Positions 8,674 through 17,471 of a DNA stretch of 64,000 nucleotides are shown here, piece after piece. Origin of the DNA: Betaproteobacteria bacterium (GTDB taxonomy: Bacteria; Pseudomonadota; Gammaproteobacteria; Burkholderiales; SG8-41); NCBI GenBank assembly GCA_900299145.1, contig OMIN01000134.1, positions 1-64,000 of the forward strand, given 5' to 3'. A program made the position numbers and the translations under genes. The notes beneath the pieces are model-generated. The model had not been told where the DNA came from. It did not search any database and saw only the letters and a program-made list of their open reading frames with translations. Positions within the stretch are counted from its first letter, which is position 1. Each line of letters begins with the position of its first letter.

Positions 8674-9642
8674 ATGCGTATCGCCCTTGCTTTGCTTCTG
8701 TTCGCGGTCGCCGGTGCACACGGGCAGCCCGCCCCGGCCTGGCAACCCACGCGCGCCGTCGAAATTGTCGTCCCCTCCGGCGCGGGTGGCGGCAACGACC
8801 GCAATGCGCGCGGGCTGCACAAAATCATGCATGAAAACAAATGGTTACAGAACGTCACCGTGCTCAACAAAGTCGGCGGTGGCGGCACGCTCGCCAACAC
8901 TTACGTCAACAGTCATCCGGGTGACGGACACTATCTGGTGTTCGCGCGGCAGGGGCTATTGTCGAATCATCTGCTGGGGCGCAGCACCATCGGCCCCAAC
9001 GACCTGACCACGCTCGCCATGTTGACCAGCGAGCCGAGCGGACTCGCGCTGCGTGCCAACAATCCCACGCTGAAATCACTGCAGGATGTGATTGAACGTC
9101 TGAAACAGGATCCGGCATCGCTCACTACCTCGCTGGGCAGCACGCGCGCCGGTTCGCCACACCTGATGTTGGGCATGTTCGCCAAGGTAGCCGGCATCGA
9201 CGCGCGGCGCATGAAGACCGTCACCTTCAGCGGCGGCGCGGAATCGATGACGCAACTCATGGGCGGCCACATCGACATGTCAGCGGTGTCCATCGACAAC
9301 GCGGCGCCGCATCACAAAAGTGGCGCGCTGCGCATCATCGGCGTGTCCAGCGCGCAGCGTCTCGCTCCGCTGCCCGATGTGCCGACCTTCAAGGAGCAGG
9401 GTTACGACGTGCAAATGAGTGGCTTTACCATCGTGATGGGGCCGCGTGGCCTTAGCGCCGCGCAGACCGCGTATTGGGAAAGCATGATGGAACGCATCTC
9501 CAACACCGCCGAATGGAAGCGCATACTGGCCGCCGACCTGCAGGATTGGGATTTCCGCAAGGCGGCGCCCACGCGCGAGTATCTGCGCCAGCAGTATGAA
9601 ATGACGCGCGGCTTGCTGGCGGATATCGGCATGACGAAATAG
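8674..9642 (+). CDS. TctC-like solute-binding protein, divergent 'WKP' subgroup
   Basis: 322 residues, with a strong ribosome site (GAGGAGG at 8660-8666) before ATG 8674. Signal peptide MRIALALLLFAVAGAHGQP. The mature start is AWQPTRAVEIVVPSGAGGGN, followed by LNKVGGGGTLANTYV; near the C-terminus GPRGLSAAQTAYWESMMERI is nearly identical to the receptor at 6,658. The two flank the hydroxyacid dehydrogenase and may be paralogs serving related ligands. The stop TAG at 9640-9642 is followed by a gap with an AT-rich motif. Confidence 0.87.
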   Translation: MRIALALLLFAVAGAHGQPAPAWQPTRAVEIVVPSGAGGGNDRNARGLHKIMHENKWLQNVTVLNKVGGGGTLANTYVNSHPGDGHYLVFARQGLLSNHLLGRSTIGPNDLTTLAMLTSEPSGLALRANNPTLKSLQDVIERLKQDPASLTTSLGSTRAGSPHLMLGMFAKVAGIDARRMKTVTFSGGAESMTQLMGGHIDMSAVSIDNAAPHHKSGALRIIGVSSAQRLAPLPDVPTFKEQGYDVQMSGFTIVMGPRGLSAAQTAYWESMMERISNTAEWKRILAADLQDWDFRKAAPTREYLRQQYEMTRGLLADIGMTK

Positions 9643-9685
9643 ACGCGGCGCGTCATGGCGCAAGAGATCGTCATTCAGTTGCAAT

Positions 9686-9713
9686 AGAAAAGTCAATAAA
9701 AACAGATAGTTAT
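9686..9713 (-). repeat. AT-rich dispersed motif, copy 3
   Basis: On the minus strand ATAACTATCTGTTTTTATTG followed by ACTTTTCT. It lies in the 109-nt gap between a Bug gene and the maleate-isomerase-like gene. Confidence 0.82.
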
Positions 9714-9751
9714 AACACCACCACTGATTGCCCTTGCAAAACGAGACACCC

Positions 9752-10480
9752 ATGACCTACATCCGCAAAACCCATCGTTACGGTCTGCTCGTGCCTTCGT
9801 CCAACTCCACGCAGGAGCCGGAGTTTTCGCAGGCACTGCCCGATTTCGTGTCGCTGCACACGGGCCGGCTGTCGTGGTCGCGCATTGATGCCGACACCGT
9901 CATGCGGTCGGTGGAGGAAATCGAATTTGAAAGCCGCAAACTCGCCGATGCGGACGTGGACGTGATCGTGCTCGGCATCGCGGCGGCGAGCGTGGCGCTG
10001 GGCAAGGGTTACGATGAAACACTGATCGAACGCATGGAAAAGGCTTCGGGCAAACCGGCCACCACGGCGGCTACCGCGTACCGGCACGCGCTAACCGCGC
10101 TCGGCATTAAACGCGTCGCCATCGCCGCGCCTTGGAGCGAAGCCATCAACGTAACCATGGTGAATTTCCTCACGCAACACGGCTTCGAGGTGGTGCACAG
10201 CGAGGTGATGGGCTTTGTGCAGAACACCGAGCTCGGCCGCGTCGATCCGGAATCCGCCTATGACTTTGGCCGCCGTGCGGATCGCCCGCAAGCCGAAGCG
10301 GTGATTATCCCAGGCGGCAACTGGCCGACCATGAGCATTGCCGGGCGGCTGGAGCAGGATATCGGCAAGCCGGTGCTGACCAACAACTGCGTGTGCATCT
10401 GGGACGCGTTGCAAAAAATTGGCTGCCGCGCGAGCATTCCCGGCTATGGACGCTTGCTTGAGCGCTATCTGACGGCATAA
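9752..10480 (+). CDS. Maleate isomerase / arylmalonate decarboxylase-like protein lacking both cysteines
   Basis: 242 residues of the Asp/Glu racemase superfamily, maleate cis-trans isomerase branch. The N-terminal RYGLLVPSSNSTQEPEF is the family opening, and GYGRLLERYL the usual ending. In maleate isomerase two cysteines act on the substrate; here the first site reads VIVLGIAAASVAL (Ile near residue 76) and the second reads IIPGGNWPTM (Gly near 188), so by recalled alignment neither cysteine is present. Cysteines at 214-216 (NNCVC) are elsewhere. It may be a binding protein or use another chemistry. Start ATG 9752 restores the family N-terminus. It lies between two Bug genes; a paralog is at 18,812. 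Confidence 0.8.
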   Translation: MTYIRKTHRYGLLVPSSNSTQEPEFSQALPDFVSLHTGRLSWSRIDADTVMRSVEEIEFESRKLADADVDVIVLGIAAASVALGKGYDETLIERMEKASGKPATTAATAYRHALTALGIKRVAIAAPWSEAINVTMVNFLTQHGFEVVHSEVMGFVQNTELGRVDPESAYDFGRRADRPQAEAVIIPGGNWPTMSIAGRLEQDIGKPVLTNNCVCIWDALQKIGCRASIPGYGRLLERYLTA

Positions 10481-10508
10481 TGTCTCCGTTGCCAGGACGG
10501 AAAGGGCT

Positions 10509-11546
10509 ATGACGGTCATGAATCATCCACAGTATTGCCACGCTGCAATAAATCTCGCTACCGGATTCGCCATCAGTTTTGCCGTGGGTCTCGCCACCGG
10601 CCTTGGCGCCACCAACACCGCGCACGCGCAAGGCCGCCCAGCGGGTTATCCCGAACGCCCGGTGCGTTTCGTGGTGGCGCAAGCGGCGGGTTCGGGCGTG
10701 GATCTGCTGACACGCATCGTCGCGCGCAAATTGAGCGACAACTACGGCCAGCAATTCATCGTCGAAAATCGCCCCGGCGCCAACGGCATCATCGGCCTTG
10801 AGGGCGCGGCCAAGGCCAAGCCCGACGGCTACACGCTCGCCATGGGTTGGCCCGGTTCGATTGTGCTCAACCTGTTTATTTACAAGAGCCTGCCGTACGA
10901 CACCTTTCGCGATTTCGCGCCGGTGATACAAACTTCAACCAACACCTTCGGCTTCGTGGTCAATCCGTCGTTGCCCGCGCGTTCGGTTAAAGACGTGGCC
11001 GCGCTGGCGAAAAAACTCCCCGGTGAAATGCGCTACGGTTCGTTTGGCGCGGGCAACATGACGCATCTCGCGGCGGAACTGTTTGCGCAGGGCAGCGGCA
11101 CCAAGCTGCTGCATGTGCCGTTCAAGGGCGAAACGCCGTCGCTGGTGGCAGTGCTGGGCGGTGAAATCGGCGTGATGATGACGCCGATGCAGGCCTTCAC
11201 CCCTTACGTGCGCGACGGGCGCCTGCGCCTTCTCGCCACCATGGGTGAAAAGCGCCACGTGGCGTTCCCCGACGTGCCGACAATGGTCGAGGCCGGCTAT
11301 CGGGAGATGGTGATCTCCGGCTGGAGCGGCATACTCGCGCCTACCGGCACGCCGGCCGACGTCGTCAACCGTCTGCAACAGGAAGTCTCGCGCATCCTGC
11401 AGGTTGCTGAAACGCGTGATTATCTGATCCAGCAGGGCGCCGAGCCCATCAACAGCAACGCGGAACTCTTCGGCGCTTTCATCAAGGCCGAGGCCGCCAA
11501 ATGGTCGCGCGTCATCAAGGCGGTCGGGCTGGCGCAATCCCAATAA
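10509..11546 (+). CDS. Bug/TctC-family periplasmic solute-binding protein
   Basis: 345 residues, start ATG 10509 preceded by GGAAAGGG; a second ATG lies 9 nt on. The N-terminus is longer than in its neighbours (MTVMNHPQYCHAAINLATGF, then a hydrophobic stretch ending NTAHAQ). Landmarks: FVVAQAAGSGVDLLTRIV, ENRPGANGIIGLEG, AKPDGYTLAMG, YDTFRDFAPV, HVPFKGETPSLVAVL and KWSRVIKAVGL. It is followed 68 nt later by an enoyl-CoA hydratase-like gene, so the imported acid may be activated to a CoA thioester (inference). Confidence 0.9.
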   Translation: MTVMNHPQYCHAAINLATGFAISFAVGLATGLGATNTAHAQGRPAGYPERPVRFVVAQAAGSGVDLLTRIVARKLSDNYGQQFIVENRPGANGIIGLEGAAKAKPDGYTLAMGWPGSIVLNLFIYKSLPYDTFRDFAPVIQTSTNTFGFVVNPSLPARSVKDVAALAKKLPGEMRYGSFGAGNMTHLAAELFAQGSGTKLLHVPFKGETPSLVAVLGGEIGVMMTPMQAFTPYVRDGRLRLLATMGEKRHVAFPDVPTMVEAGYREMVISGWSGILAPTGTPADVVNRLQQEVSRILQVAETRDYLIQQGAEPINSNAELFGAFIKAEAAKWSRVIKAVGLAQSQ

Positions 11547-11614
11547 ACACCGCGCCTGGCGTCTACATCAGGCGTGATACGCTTACGCCATACATTTACT
11601 CACAGGAGACCCGC

Positions 11615-12385
11615 ATGAGCTATGAACATATACTGGTGGATCACGAAGATGGCGTGGCCATCATTACGCTGAACCGCCCCGAGAAAATGAACGCAATGAA
11701 CCGCAAGCTGGGGCTGGAACTGCACGCGGCGGTAAAGGCGGCGGAGGCCGATGACAACGTCGGCTGTATCGTCATCACCGGCGCGGGTGACCGCGCGTTC
11801 ACCGCCGGCGGCGATATCCACGAGCAACTGGAGCACGACAAAACCTTCAGCGACAAGCAGCTCGATGAAATGCGCGACAACAAAAACCGCTATGAAATTT
11901 CCGCCTGCGCCAAGCCCACCATCGGCATGGTCAACGGGGTGGCGTATGGCGGCGGCGCAGTGCTGGTGTCGTCGCTCGACATGCGCATTGGCTGCGAAGG
12001 CGCGAAGTTTCGTTTTCTGGCTGCCGCATACGGCCGTATCAACAGTACCTGGACACTGCCGAACCAGGTCGGCTGGCCCATCGCCAAGGAACTGCTGTTC
12101 ACCGCGCGCATCGTCGGCGCTGAAGAAGCCTATCGCATTGGCTTACTGAACCATCTGGTGCCGCGCGAACAACTGCGCGCCAAGACCATGGAAATCGCCA
12201 AAATGATCGCCGGCAACCATCGCGGCGCGGTGATGGGCGTAAAAAAGCTGCTGCTCAAACAAATGACGCAAGACCTCGAAGCACAATACATGGAAGAGCA
12301 TGAATACACCACCCATGTGATGCGTGGGGCGAAGGCGAAGGACGCGTTTCCGGAGTTTATGGCGAGGAAGGGGTTGAAGGCTTGA
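11615..12385 (+). CDS. Enoyl-CoA hydratase/isomerase (crotonase) family protein
   Basis: 256 residues. Crotonase landmarks: ITLNRPEKMNAMN, GAGDRAFTAGGDIHE (CoA and oxyanion loop) and MVNGVAYGGGAVLV. In rat crotonase two glutamates activate water. Here the first (normally in F-x-x-PE) is replaced by FRFLAAAYGR, while the second seems kept in IAKELLFTAR, so classical hydration is doubtful and another CoA chemistry (isomerisation, decarboxylation or hydrolysis) is possible. ATG 11615 has CAGGAGA just upstream and gives the normal family N-terminus. It ends just before a 110-bp palindromic repeat, perhaps its transcript end. Confidence 0.88.
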   Translation: MSYEHILVDHEDGVAIITLNRPEKMNAMNRKLGLELHAAVKAAEADDNVGCIVITGAGDRAFTAGGDIHEQLEHDKTFSDKQLDEMRDNKNRYEISACAKPTIGMVNGVAYGGGAVLVSSLDMRIGCEGAKFRFLAAAYGRINSTWTLPNQVGWPIAKELLFTARIVGAEEAYRIGLLNHLVPREQLRAKTMEIAKMIAGNHRGAVMGVKKLLLKQMTQDLEAQYMEEHEYTTHVMRGAKAKDAFPEFMARKGLKA

Positions 12386-12452
12386 GTTTCAAGGACTTGA
12401 GATTCGCCCATGCCCCACGTGTAACAGAATAGCGCAGCTTAAACTCCCCAAT

Positions 12453-12564
12453 CCGTCATTCCAGCGAAAGCTGGAATCTAGTACGTAAACCGATGCGAAG
12501 CATCTAAATGATGCCCCTGCGGGTCGAGTAACAACCTGGGTTCCAGCTTTCGCTGGAACGACGG
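12453..12564. repeat. 112-bp palindromic intergenic repeat, family A
   Basis: Left arm CCGTCATTCCAGCGAAAGCT (then GGAATC) pairs with the right arm GGTTCCAGCTTTCGCTGGAA (then CGACGG). The two copies at 25,909 and 45,962 have the same arms and related cores. No protein is encoded. It can fold into a long hairpin in RNA and may end or stabilise transcripts of the crotonase gene. Confidence 0.85.
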
Positions 12565-12631
12565 AGTTGGTATACCCGCGCATGAGCGATGATGCTTCCC
12601 CTTTTTACACAATCTAACCTACATCAACACC

Positions 12632-13090
12632 ATGATCTTTTCAAAATCCCTGCTCGCCATCGCCTCTGCAACCGCCCTGCTCCTTTCGGCAGCACCCCAA
12701 GCCCTCGCCCAATTCAAATCCGACGCGGTGCTGCTCGAAGCCGCAAAGGAACCCGGTGCCAAAGTCACTGACAGCGGCCTCGTCATCCGCATGTTGAAGG
12801 AAGGCAAGGGCGCGCAACCCAACGCCGCCTCCACCGTCCGCGTGCATTACAAAGGCACCTTCCCCGACGGCAAGGAGTTCGACAGCTCCCATAAGCGCGG
12901 CGAACCGATCGAGTTTCCGCTTAACGGTGTCATCAAGTGCTGGACCGAAGGGGTCGCGCTGATGAAAGTCGGCGCCACGGCCAAACTTACTTGTCCATCG
13001 TCAATAGCCTACGGCGCGCGTGGCGCGGGCGGGGTGATTCCGCCGAATGCTACTCTGGTGTTTGAGGTGGAGTTGCTGGGGGTTCGCTAA
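12632..13090 (+). CDS. Exported FKBP-type peptidyl-prolyl cis-trans isomerase
   Basis: 152 residues. Signal peptide MIFSKSLLAIASATALLLSA followed by APQALAQ, so the product is periplasmic. The FKBP domain covers about residues 45-152: VRVHYKGTFPDGKEFDSSHK, then PIEFPLNGVIKCWTEGVALM, then IAYGARGAGGVIPPNATLVF and EVELLGV. The Y-F/D-W-I pocket residues of FKBPs are recognisable. The role is folding of exported proteins by proline isomerisation. It stands alone, downstream of the family A palindrome and convergent with the minus-strand Bug gene 12 nt away. Confidence 0.92.
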   Translation: MIFSKSLLAIASATALLLSAAPQALAQFKSDAVLLEAAKEPGAKVTDSGLVIRMLKEGKGAQPNAASTVRVHYKGTFPDGKEFDSSHKRGEPIEFPLNGVIKCWTEGVALMKVGATAKLTCPSSIAYGARGAGGVIPPNATLVFEVELLGVR

Positions 13091-13102
13091 TCCGCGCCGG
13101 AT

Positions 13103-14116
13103 TTACGGCAACGAATCCACACTAATCTTCGTATCCTTGATCAGCTTGCGCCACATCTGCGTGTCGTTGCGGATCATGTCGGCGTAGCCTTGCGGCGTGG
13201 TGGTGGCGATTTCGAGGCCGCCGGCCTGAAAGCGCTGGATGGTTTCGGGCAGTTGCAGCCACTTGTTCATGATCGGGTTCAACTTGTCGACGATGGGTTT
13301 GGGCAAACCCGCCGGGCCGACCAGCCCCCACCAGCCGGTGGTGTAGTAACCGGGAATGGTTTCATTGACCGCCGGCAGATCGGGCAGCCACTTGATGCGG
13401 TGGGTGTGGCCAACGCCGAGTATTTTCAGCCGCCCGGCTTTTTCGTGCGGCACGGTGTTCATCAGGCCGGACACGCTTAACTGAATAGTGCCGGAAATCA
13501 GGTCGGACAACGACTGCGCGGCCATTTTGTACGGCACGTGCAGTAATTCGATGCCGGTCAAGGTGGTCAGCATGGCGCCGCCCAGATGATTGGGCGTGCC
13601 CACGCCGGGCGACGAGAAATTGAGTTTCGCCGGGGACGATCTGGCGTAAGCGATCAGCTCGCGTACATTGTTCACGCCGAGTTTGGCGTTCACCACCAGA
13701 CAGTACGGCACGTAGGTGGCGAAGCCGATGGGTGTGAAATCCTTCACCGGATCATAGGGTATGCGGCTACCCAGCAGCGCGGGGCCAGTAACAAGGCCGC
13801 CGATGGTGCCGAGTGTCAGCGTGTAGCCGTCAGGGGCTGCTTTCGCACCGATGCCGTGCCCCAGCGTCGCGCCCGCGCCGGGGCGATTGTCCATTACCAC
13901 GGGCTGGCCGGTACCCTCCGTAATCGCGCGGGCAATTTCACGCCCAGTGAAATCCGGCCCGCCACCGGAGGCATAGGGCACGATGATGCGTATGGGTTTA
14001 AACGGATACGCGCCCTGGCCTTGCGCGCATGCGATGCCCGCAGCCAGCGTGCAGGCCATCAGCGTCGCGCGGTTCATCAGCATGTTCCGGCGGACTGCCA
14101 TTGCGTGAAACCCCAT
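13103..14116 (-). CDS. Bug/TctC-family periplasmic solute-binding protein
   Basis: 337 residues. ATG at 14116 has AGGAGGGTGC directly upstream (4-nt spacer); the ATG at 14101 is the alternative. Signal region MNRATLMACTLAAGIACAQG. Landmarks: IIVPYASGGGPDFTGREIAR, DNRPGAGATLG, AAPDGYTLTLG, YDPVKDFTPIG, HVPYKMAAQSLSDLI (the usual KG is replaced by KM) and WWGLVGPAGLPKPIVDKL. It lies 56 nt downstream of another minus-strand Bug gene and may be cotranscribed with it. Confidence 0.9.
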   Translation of the reverse strand: MGFHAMAVRRNMLMNRATLMACTLAAGIACAQGQGAYPFKPIRIIVPYASGGGPDFTGREIARAITEGTGQPVVMDNRPGAGATLGHGIGAKAAPDGYTLTLGTIGGLVTGPALLGSRIPYDPVKDFTPIGFATYVPYCLVVNAKLGVNNVRELIAYARSSPAKLNFSSPGVGTPNHLGGAMLTTLTGIELLHVPYKMAAQSLSDLISGTIQLSVSGLMNTVPHEKAGRLKILGVGHTHRIKWLPDLPAVNETIPGYYTTGWWGLVGPAGLPKPIVDKLNPIMNKWLQLPETIQRFQAGGLEIATTTPQGYADMIRNDTQMWRKLIKDTKISVDSLP

Positions 14117-14172
14117 GCACCCTCCTAGTGAATTCCCGCGACTGCGTATGCAATCAACGCGCGCGCAGCCTG

Positions 14173-15183
14173 CTACTGCCGTAGCGCCAACCCCGCGCCC
14201 TTCACCACCGTCGCCCAGCGCCCGGTTTCGCTTTGCATGTATTTGCCAAGCTCCTCTGGCGTGGTGGGCGCCGGCTCCTGCCCTTGATCAACCAGCTTTT
14301 TGGCGAACGGCGGATCGTTGAGTATTTTGACCGTTTCACCGTTCAGCTTGCCGACAATCGCCGGCGGCACGCCACGCGGCGCGATCAACGCGTACCAGGT
14401 AACGCACTGAAATCCCGGCAGCGTTTCCGCCACCGTCGGCACGTCGGGCGCCGCGGATGAGCGTTTGACGCCACCATGTGCCAGCGCGCGCAGCTTGCCT
14501 GCCTTTGCCAGCGGCCACACTGCCGGCATGCTGTTGAACATGATGTGCACCTGCCCGCCGACGAGATCGGTCACTGCCGCCGAGGTGCCTTTGTACGGCA
14601 CATGGAGAAACTCCGCCTTGGTCATCACCTTGATCATCTCGCAGCCCAGATGGTTGGACGTGCCGGTGCCGGGCGAAGCGCAATTGAGTTGCTTCGGCTT
14701 GGCGCGCCCTAACGCCACCAGCTCCTCGACGTTGGTGGCGGGCACCGATGGATGCGCGACCAGCATTTGCGGGCTGTTCACCACCAGCGAAATCGGCGAG
14801 AAATCACGTGCCGATTCATACGGCACCTTGGTCAGCAGCGGCAAAATGATAATGCCAGCGGAAGTCGCCATCATGATCGTGTAACCATCGGGCGCCGCCT
14901 TGGATGTCACTTCCGCACCGATAATGCCGCTGGCGCCGGCGCGGTTGTCCACCACCACCTGCTGACCCCACGCATCGGTAAAGCGCTGCGCCACCATGCG
15001 CGCCACGGAATCGGTGGCGCTGCCCGCGAGATTGGGCACCACCATGCGGATCGGGCGCACGGGGTAGGTCTGCGCCGCTGCGCTGGCAGCCAGCAGCATC
15101 GCGGCTACGGCAGAAAGGCAAGCCGCCTGACTGCTGCGATAGATTCGGATGGTGCTTCGACTGGTGTTTCGAGGGGTGTTCAT
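14173..15183 (-). CDS. Bug/TctC-family periplasmic solute-binding protein
   Basis: 336 residues from ATG 15183, which has GGGAGGA about 9 nt upstream. The frame is open further upstream, but that would remove the signal peptide (AACLSAVAAMLLAASAAAQT) from the N-terminus. Landmarks: MVVPNLAGSATDSVARMVAQ, DNRAGASGIIGAEV, AAPDGYTIMM, YESARDFSPIS, HVPYKGTSAAVTDLV, and CVTWYALIAPRGVPPAIV. It is divergent from the TauD-like gene at 15,323; the 139-nt gap between them should hold both promoters, so the two may be co-regulated. Confidence 0.9.
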   Translation of the reverse strand: MNTPRNTSRSTIRIYRSSQAACLSAVAAMLLAASAAAQTYPVRPIRMVVPNLAGSATDSVARMVAQRFTDAWGQQVVVDNRAGASGIIGAEVTSKAAPDGYTIMMATSAGIIILPLLTKVPYESARDFSPISLVVNSPQMLVAHPSVPATNVEELVALGRAKPKQLNCASPGTGTSNHLGCEMIKVMTKAEFLHVPYKGTSAAVTDLVGGQVHIMFNSMPAVWPLAKAGKLRALAHGGVKRSSAAPDVPTVAETLPGFQCVTWYALIAPRGVPPAIVGKLNGETVKILNDPPFAKKLVDQGQEPAPTTPEELGKYMQSETGRWATVVKGAGLALRQ

Positions 15184-15322
15184 GGCAGATTGTCCTCCCG
15201 AGGGCACTGTAGCGCCGGGTTTACCGGCGGTCAATTGCCCGCCATGCATGATTGACGGCGGGCGCCCCGCCGGGATAATGTTTACCGTGAAGAATTCAAA
15301 AATTTTCATGAGAGCCGCCGCC

Positions 15323-16162
15323 ATGCAAGTCCACAAATTTTCCCCGCTGATCGGCGCCGAAGTCACCGGCATCGATTTGCGCCAGCCTATCGACGCTGAA
15401 ACGCGGCACCAGCTCAATACGGCGCTGGTGGAAAACGTAGCCCTCGTGATCCGCGATCAGGACTTTACGCCGCCGCAGTATCTGGCGGCGGTGTCGCTAT
15501 TCGGCGAGCCGATGCCGCAGCACTTTACACAATACGCGCTGCCGGATTGCCCGCTGGTACATGAGGTGTCCAATCGCCACAAGGATAAAGCCGGCAACCG
15601 CGTGAAACATGGTGCGGGCTGGCACACCGACCACACCAATCACCTGCGGCCGCCGAAATACACGTGTCTTTTTGCGGTGTCGCTGCCATCGAGTGGTGGC
15701 GATACCGCCGTGGTCAACATGCGCGCGGCGTACGAATCGCTGCCCGGCGACATGCAGCAAACGCTCCATGGCATGAAAACCGTCAACGTGTTTCAGGGCA
15801 GCGCCGCCGCAAATTACTCCGGGCAATCCGCCGACGCACAGGCCGAGCGCAAGCCCAAGCCGGTGCTGCAGCCGCTGGTGCGCGTGCATCCGGACAGCGG
15901 CAAAAAGGCGCTCTATTTTCACCCGGTAAAAACCGAGAACATTGTCGGCATGTCGCCCGCCAATTCGCAAAAGCTGCTCAACGATCTGCTCGAACGCTCG
16001 ATCAGGGATGAATTCATCTACCGGCACAAATGGCGCAAGGGCGACATGCTGATCTGGGACAACCGCGCCGCCATGCATAAGGCGCATTTCGATTACGACC
16101 CGAATGAATTCCGGCTGTTGTACCGTGTGCTGGTGCGTGGCGAACTGCCGATTGCGGCATGA
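15323..16162 (+). CDS. TauD/TfdA-family Fe(II)/2-oxoglutarate dioxygenase
   Basis: 279 residues. The Fe(II) facial triad is visible: HTDHTNH in GAGWHTDHTNHLRPPKYT (the HxD) and the distal histidine in DNRAAMHKAHFDYD; the 2-oxoglutarate arginine is in FRLLYRVLVRGE. The family hydroxylates sulfonates, aryloxyacids and similar acids, often cleaving C-S or C-O bonds. The start is ATG 15323 (MQVHKFSPLIGAEVTGIDL), chosen by the usual family N-terminus; ATG 15308 is the alternative, and neither has a strong ribosome site. It is divergent from a Bug gene and a close functional relative is at 17,472. Confidence 0.88.
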   Translation: MQVHKFSPLIGAEVTGIDLRQPIDAETRHQLNTALVENVALVIRDQDFTPPQYLAAVSLFGEPMPQHFTQYALPDCPLVHEVSNRHKDKAGNRVKHGAGWHTDHTNHLRPPKYTCLFAVSLPSSGGDTAVVNMRAAYESLPGDMQQTLHGMKTVNVFQGSAAANYSGQSADAQAERKPKPVLQPLVRVHPDSGKKALYFHPVKTENIVGMSPANSQKLLNDLLERSIRDEFIYRHKWRKGDMLIWDNRAAMHKAHFDYDPNEFRLLYRVLVRGELPIAA

Positions 16163-16221
16163 GTTCGCAAGTGAACAGAGCCGCCGAGTGCTCTCATGCG
16201 CTGTACCGCTGTCCTGGCATT

Positions 16222-16252
16222 GAAAAAATACTCAATTAAATCAAATAGTTAT
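16222..16252 (-). repeat. AT-rich dispersed motif, copy 4
   Basis: On the minus strand ATAACTATTTGATTTAATTG followed by AGTATTTTTTC. It lies in the 167-nt gap between the TauD-like gene and a Bug gene. Confidence 0.8.
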
Positions 16253-16329
16253 AATATCCCCGCGCTTGGCATTAAAGCGGGCGTTGAAGTAGCTCACACT
16301 AGCCGTCCGATGAAATCGCCAATTACGCC

Positions 16330-17337
16330 ATGACTGCCTTGCCCCGCACGACGCCTCCATTCGTGGCGGCGATTATTGCAGCCATTGCAGCGGCGCTGCT
16401 TGGCGCGAGCACTGCGCTCCATGCAGCCAACCCCGCCGCCAGCTATCCCATGCGCCCGGTGCGAGTGATCAGCGGTTCCCCTGGCAGCACCGCCGACATT
16501 ACCGCGCGCTTTATCGGACAAAAACTCTCAGAGCGCTTCAAACAGCAGTTCGTGATTGACAATCGCGCCAGCGGCGGTGGCATTGTCGGCGCTGAAATTG
16601 TCGCCAACGCGCCGCCCGATGGGCACACGCTCTACGTCACGGGCGTGAACACGCAAGTGAGCGCGCCGCTGCTCTTCAAGAAAGTGCCGTTTGATCCGCT
16701 GAAGGATTTCGCGCCGATTTCGCTTATCACCAACTCCGGCTTGCTGGTGGTGGTGATTCCATCGCTGGGCGTGAACAACATGAAGGAGTTCGTCGCCTAC
16801 GCACGCTCGCGCCCTCATGGCCTCTATTACGCCTCGGCCTCGGCGGGCACCAGCAGCCATCTCACCGGTGAATTGCTGGCGCAGATGCTGGGCCTCACTT
16901 TCATTCATGTGCCGTACAAAGGCGCCGGCTTCACGCTCACCGCGCTGATGACAGGTGAAGTGCAAGCGGCGTTTTTGTCCACCACCACTACCAGCGGACA
17001 GATCAGGGCGGGCAAGTTAAAAGCCATCGCACTCCTCAACGACAAGCGGTTTCCCGGGGCGCCAGATATTCAAACAGCGCTGGAACAAGGCTTCAAGGGG
17101 CTGGAATCGTACGTGTGGTTCGGCCTTTACGCGCCCGGTAAAACGCCGCGCACCATCATTGAGAAAGTCAACCGCGAAGTCGGCTCTGTCCTTAAACTGC
17201 CCGAAACCCGCGACGCCATGCTGGCGCAGGGCGCGGAAGTGGTCTACACCACGCCAGAAGAATTCGACCGCTTCCAGCGCGCCGAAATCGTCAAATGGAG
17301 CAAAGTCATCCGCGACGCCAAATTGCAGGCGCAGTAG
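16330..17337 (+). CDS. Bug/TctC-family periplasmic solute-binding protein
   Basis: 335 residues from ATG 16330. A long hydrophobic signal region (PFVAAIIAAIAAALLGASTA) ends near LHAANPAAS. Landmarks: VISGSPGSTADITARFIG, DNRASGGGIVGAEI (the usual PGAGG is ASGGG), APPDGHTLYVTG, FDPLKDFAPIS, HVPYKGAGFTLTALM, and SYVWFGLYAPGKTPRTII. It lies between two TauD-family dioxygenase genes on the same strand, which suggests that the receptor and at least one dioxygenase serve the same substrate class. Confidence 0.9.
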   Translation: MTALPRTTPPFVAAIIAAIAAALLGASTALHAANPAASYPMRPVRVISGSPGSTADITARFIGQKLSERFKQQFVIDNRASGGGIVGAEIVANAPPDGHTLYVTGVNTQVSAPLLFKKVPFDPLKDFAPISLITNSGLLVVVIPSLGVNNMKEFVAYARSRPHGLYYASASAGTSSHLTGELLAQMLGLTFIHVPYKGAGFTLTALMTGEVQAAFLSTTTTSGQIRAGKLKAIALLNDKRFPGAPDIQTALEQGFKGLESYVWFGLYAPGKTPRTIIEKVNREVGSVLKLPETRDAMLAQGAEVVYTTPEEFDRFQRAEIVKWSKVIRDAKLQAQ

Positions 17338-17471
17338 AGGCGCGTACAGCATATGAACCCTTGTGCCGCCACCGGTGATAGAGAGTATGATGTTCGCAAG
17401 TGTTGGCCCGGCTGGCCTGAGGCCACCAAACGCAAACCCGTTGTTCGTCCCTACCGTCAAGGAGACTAAAC

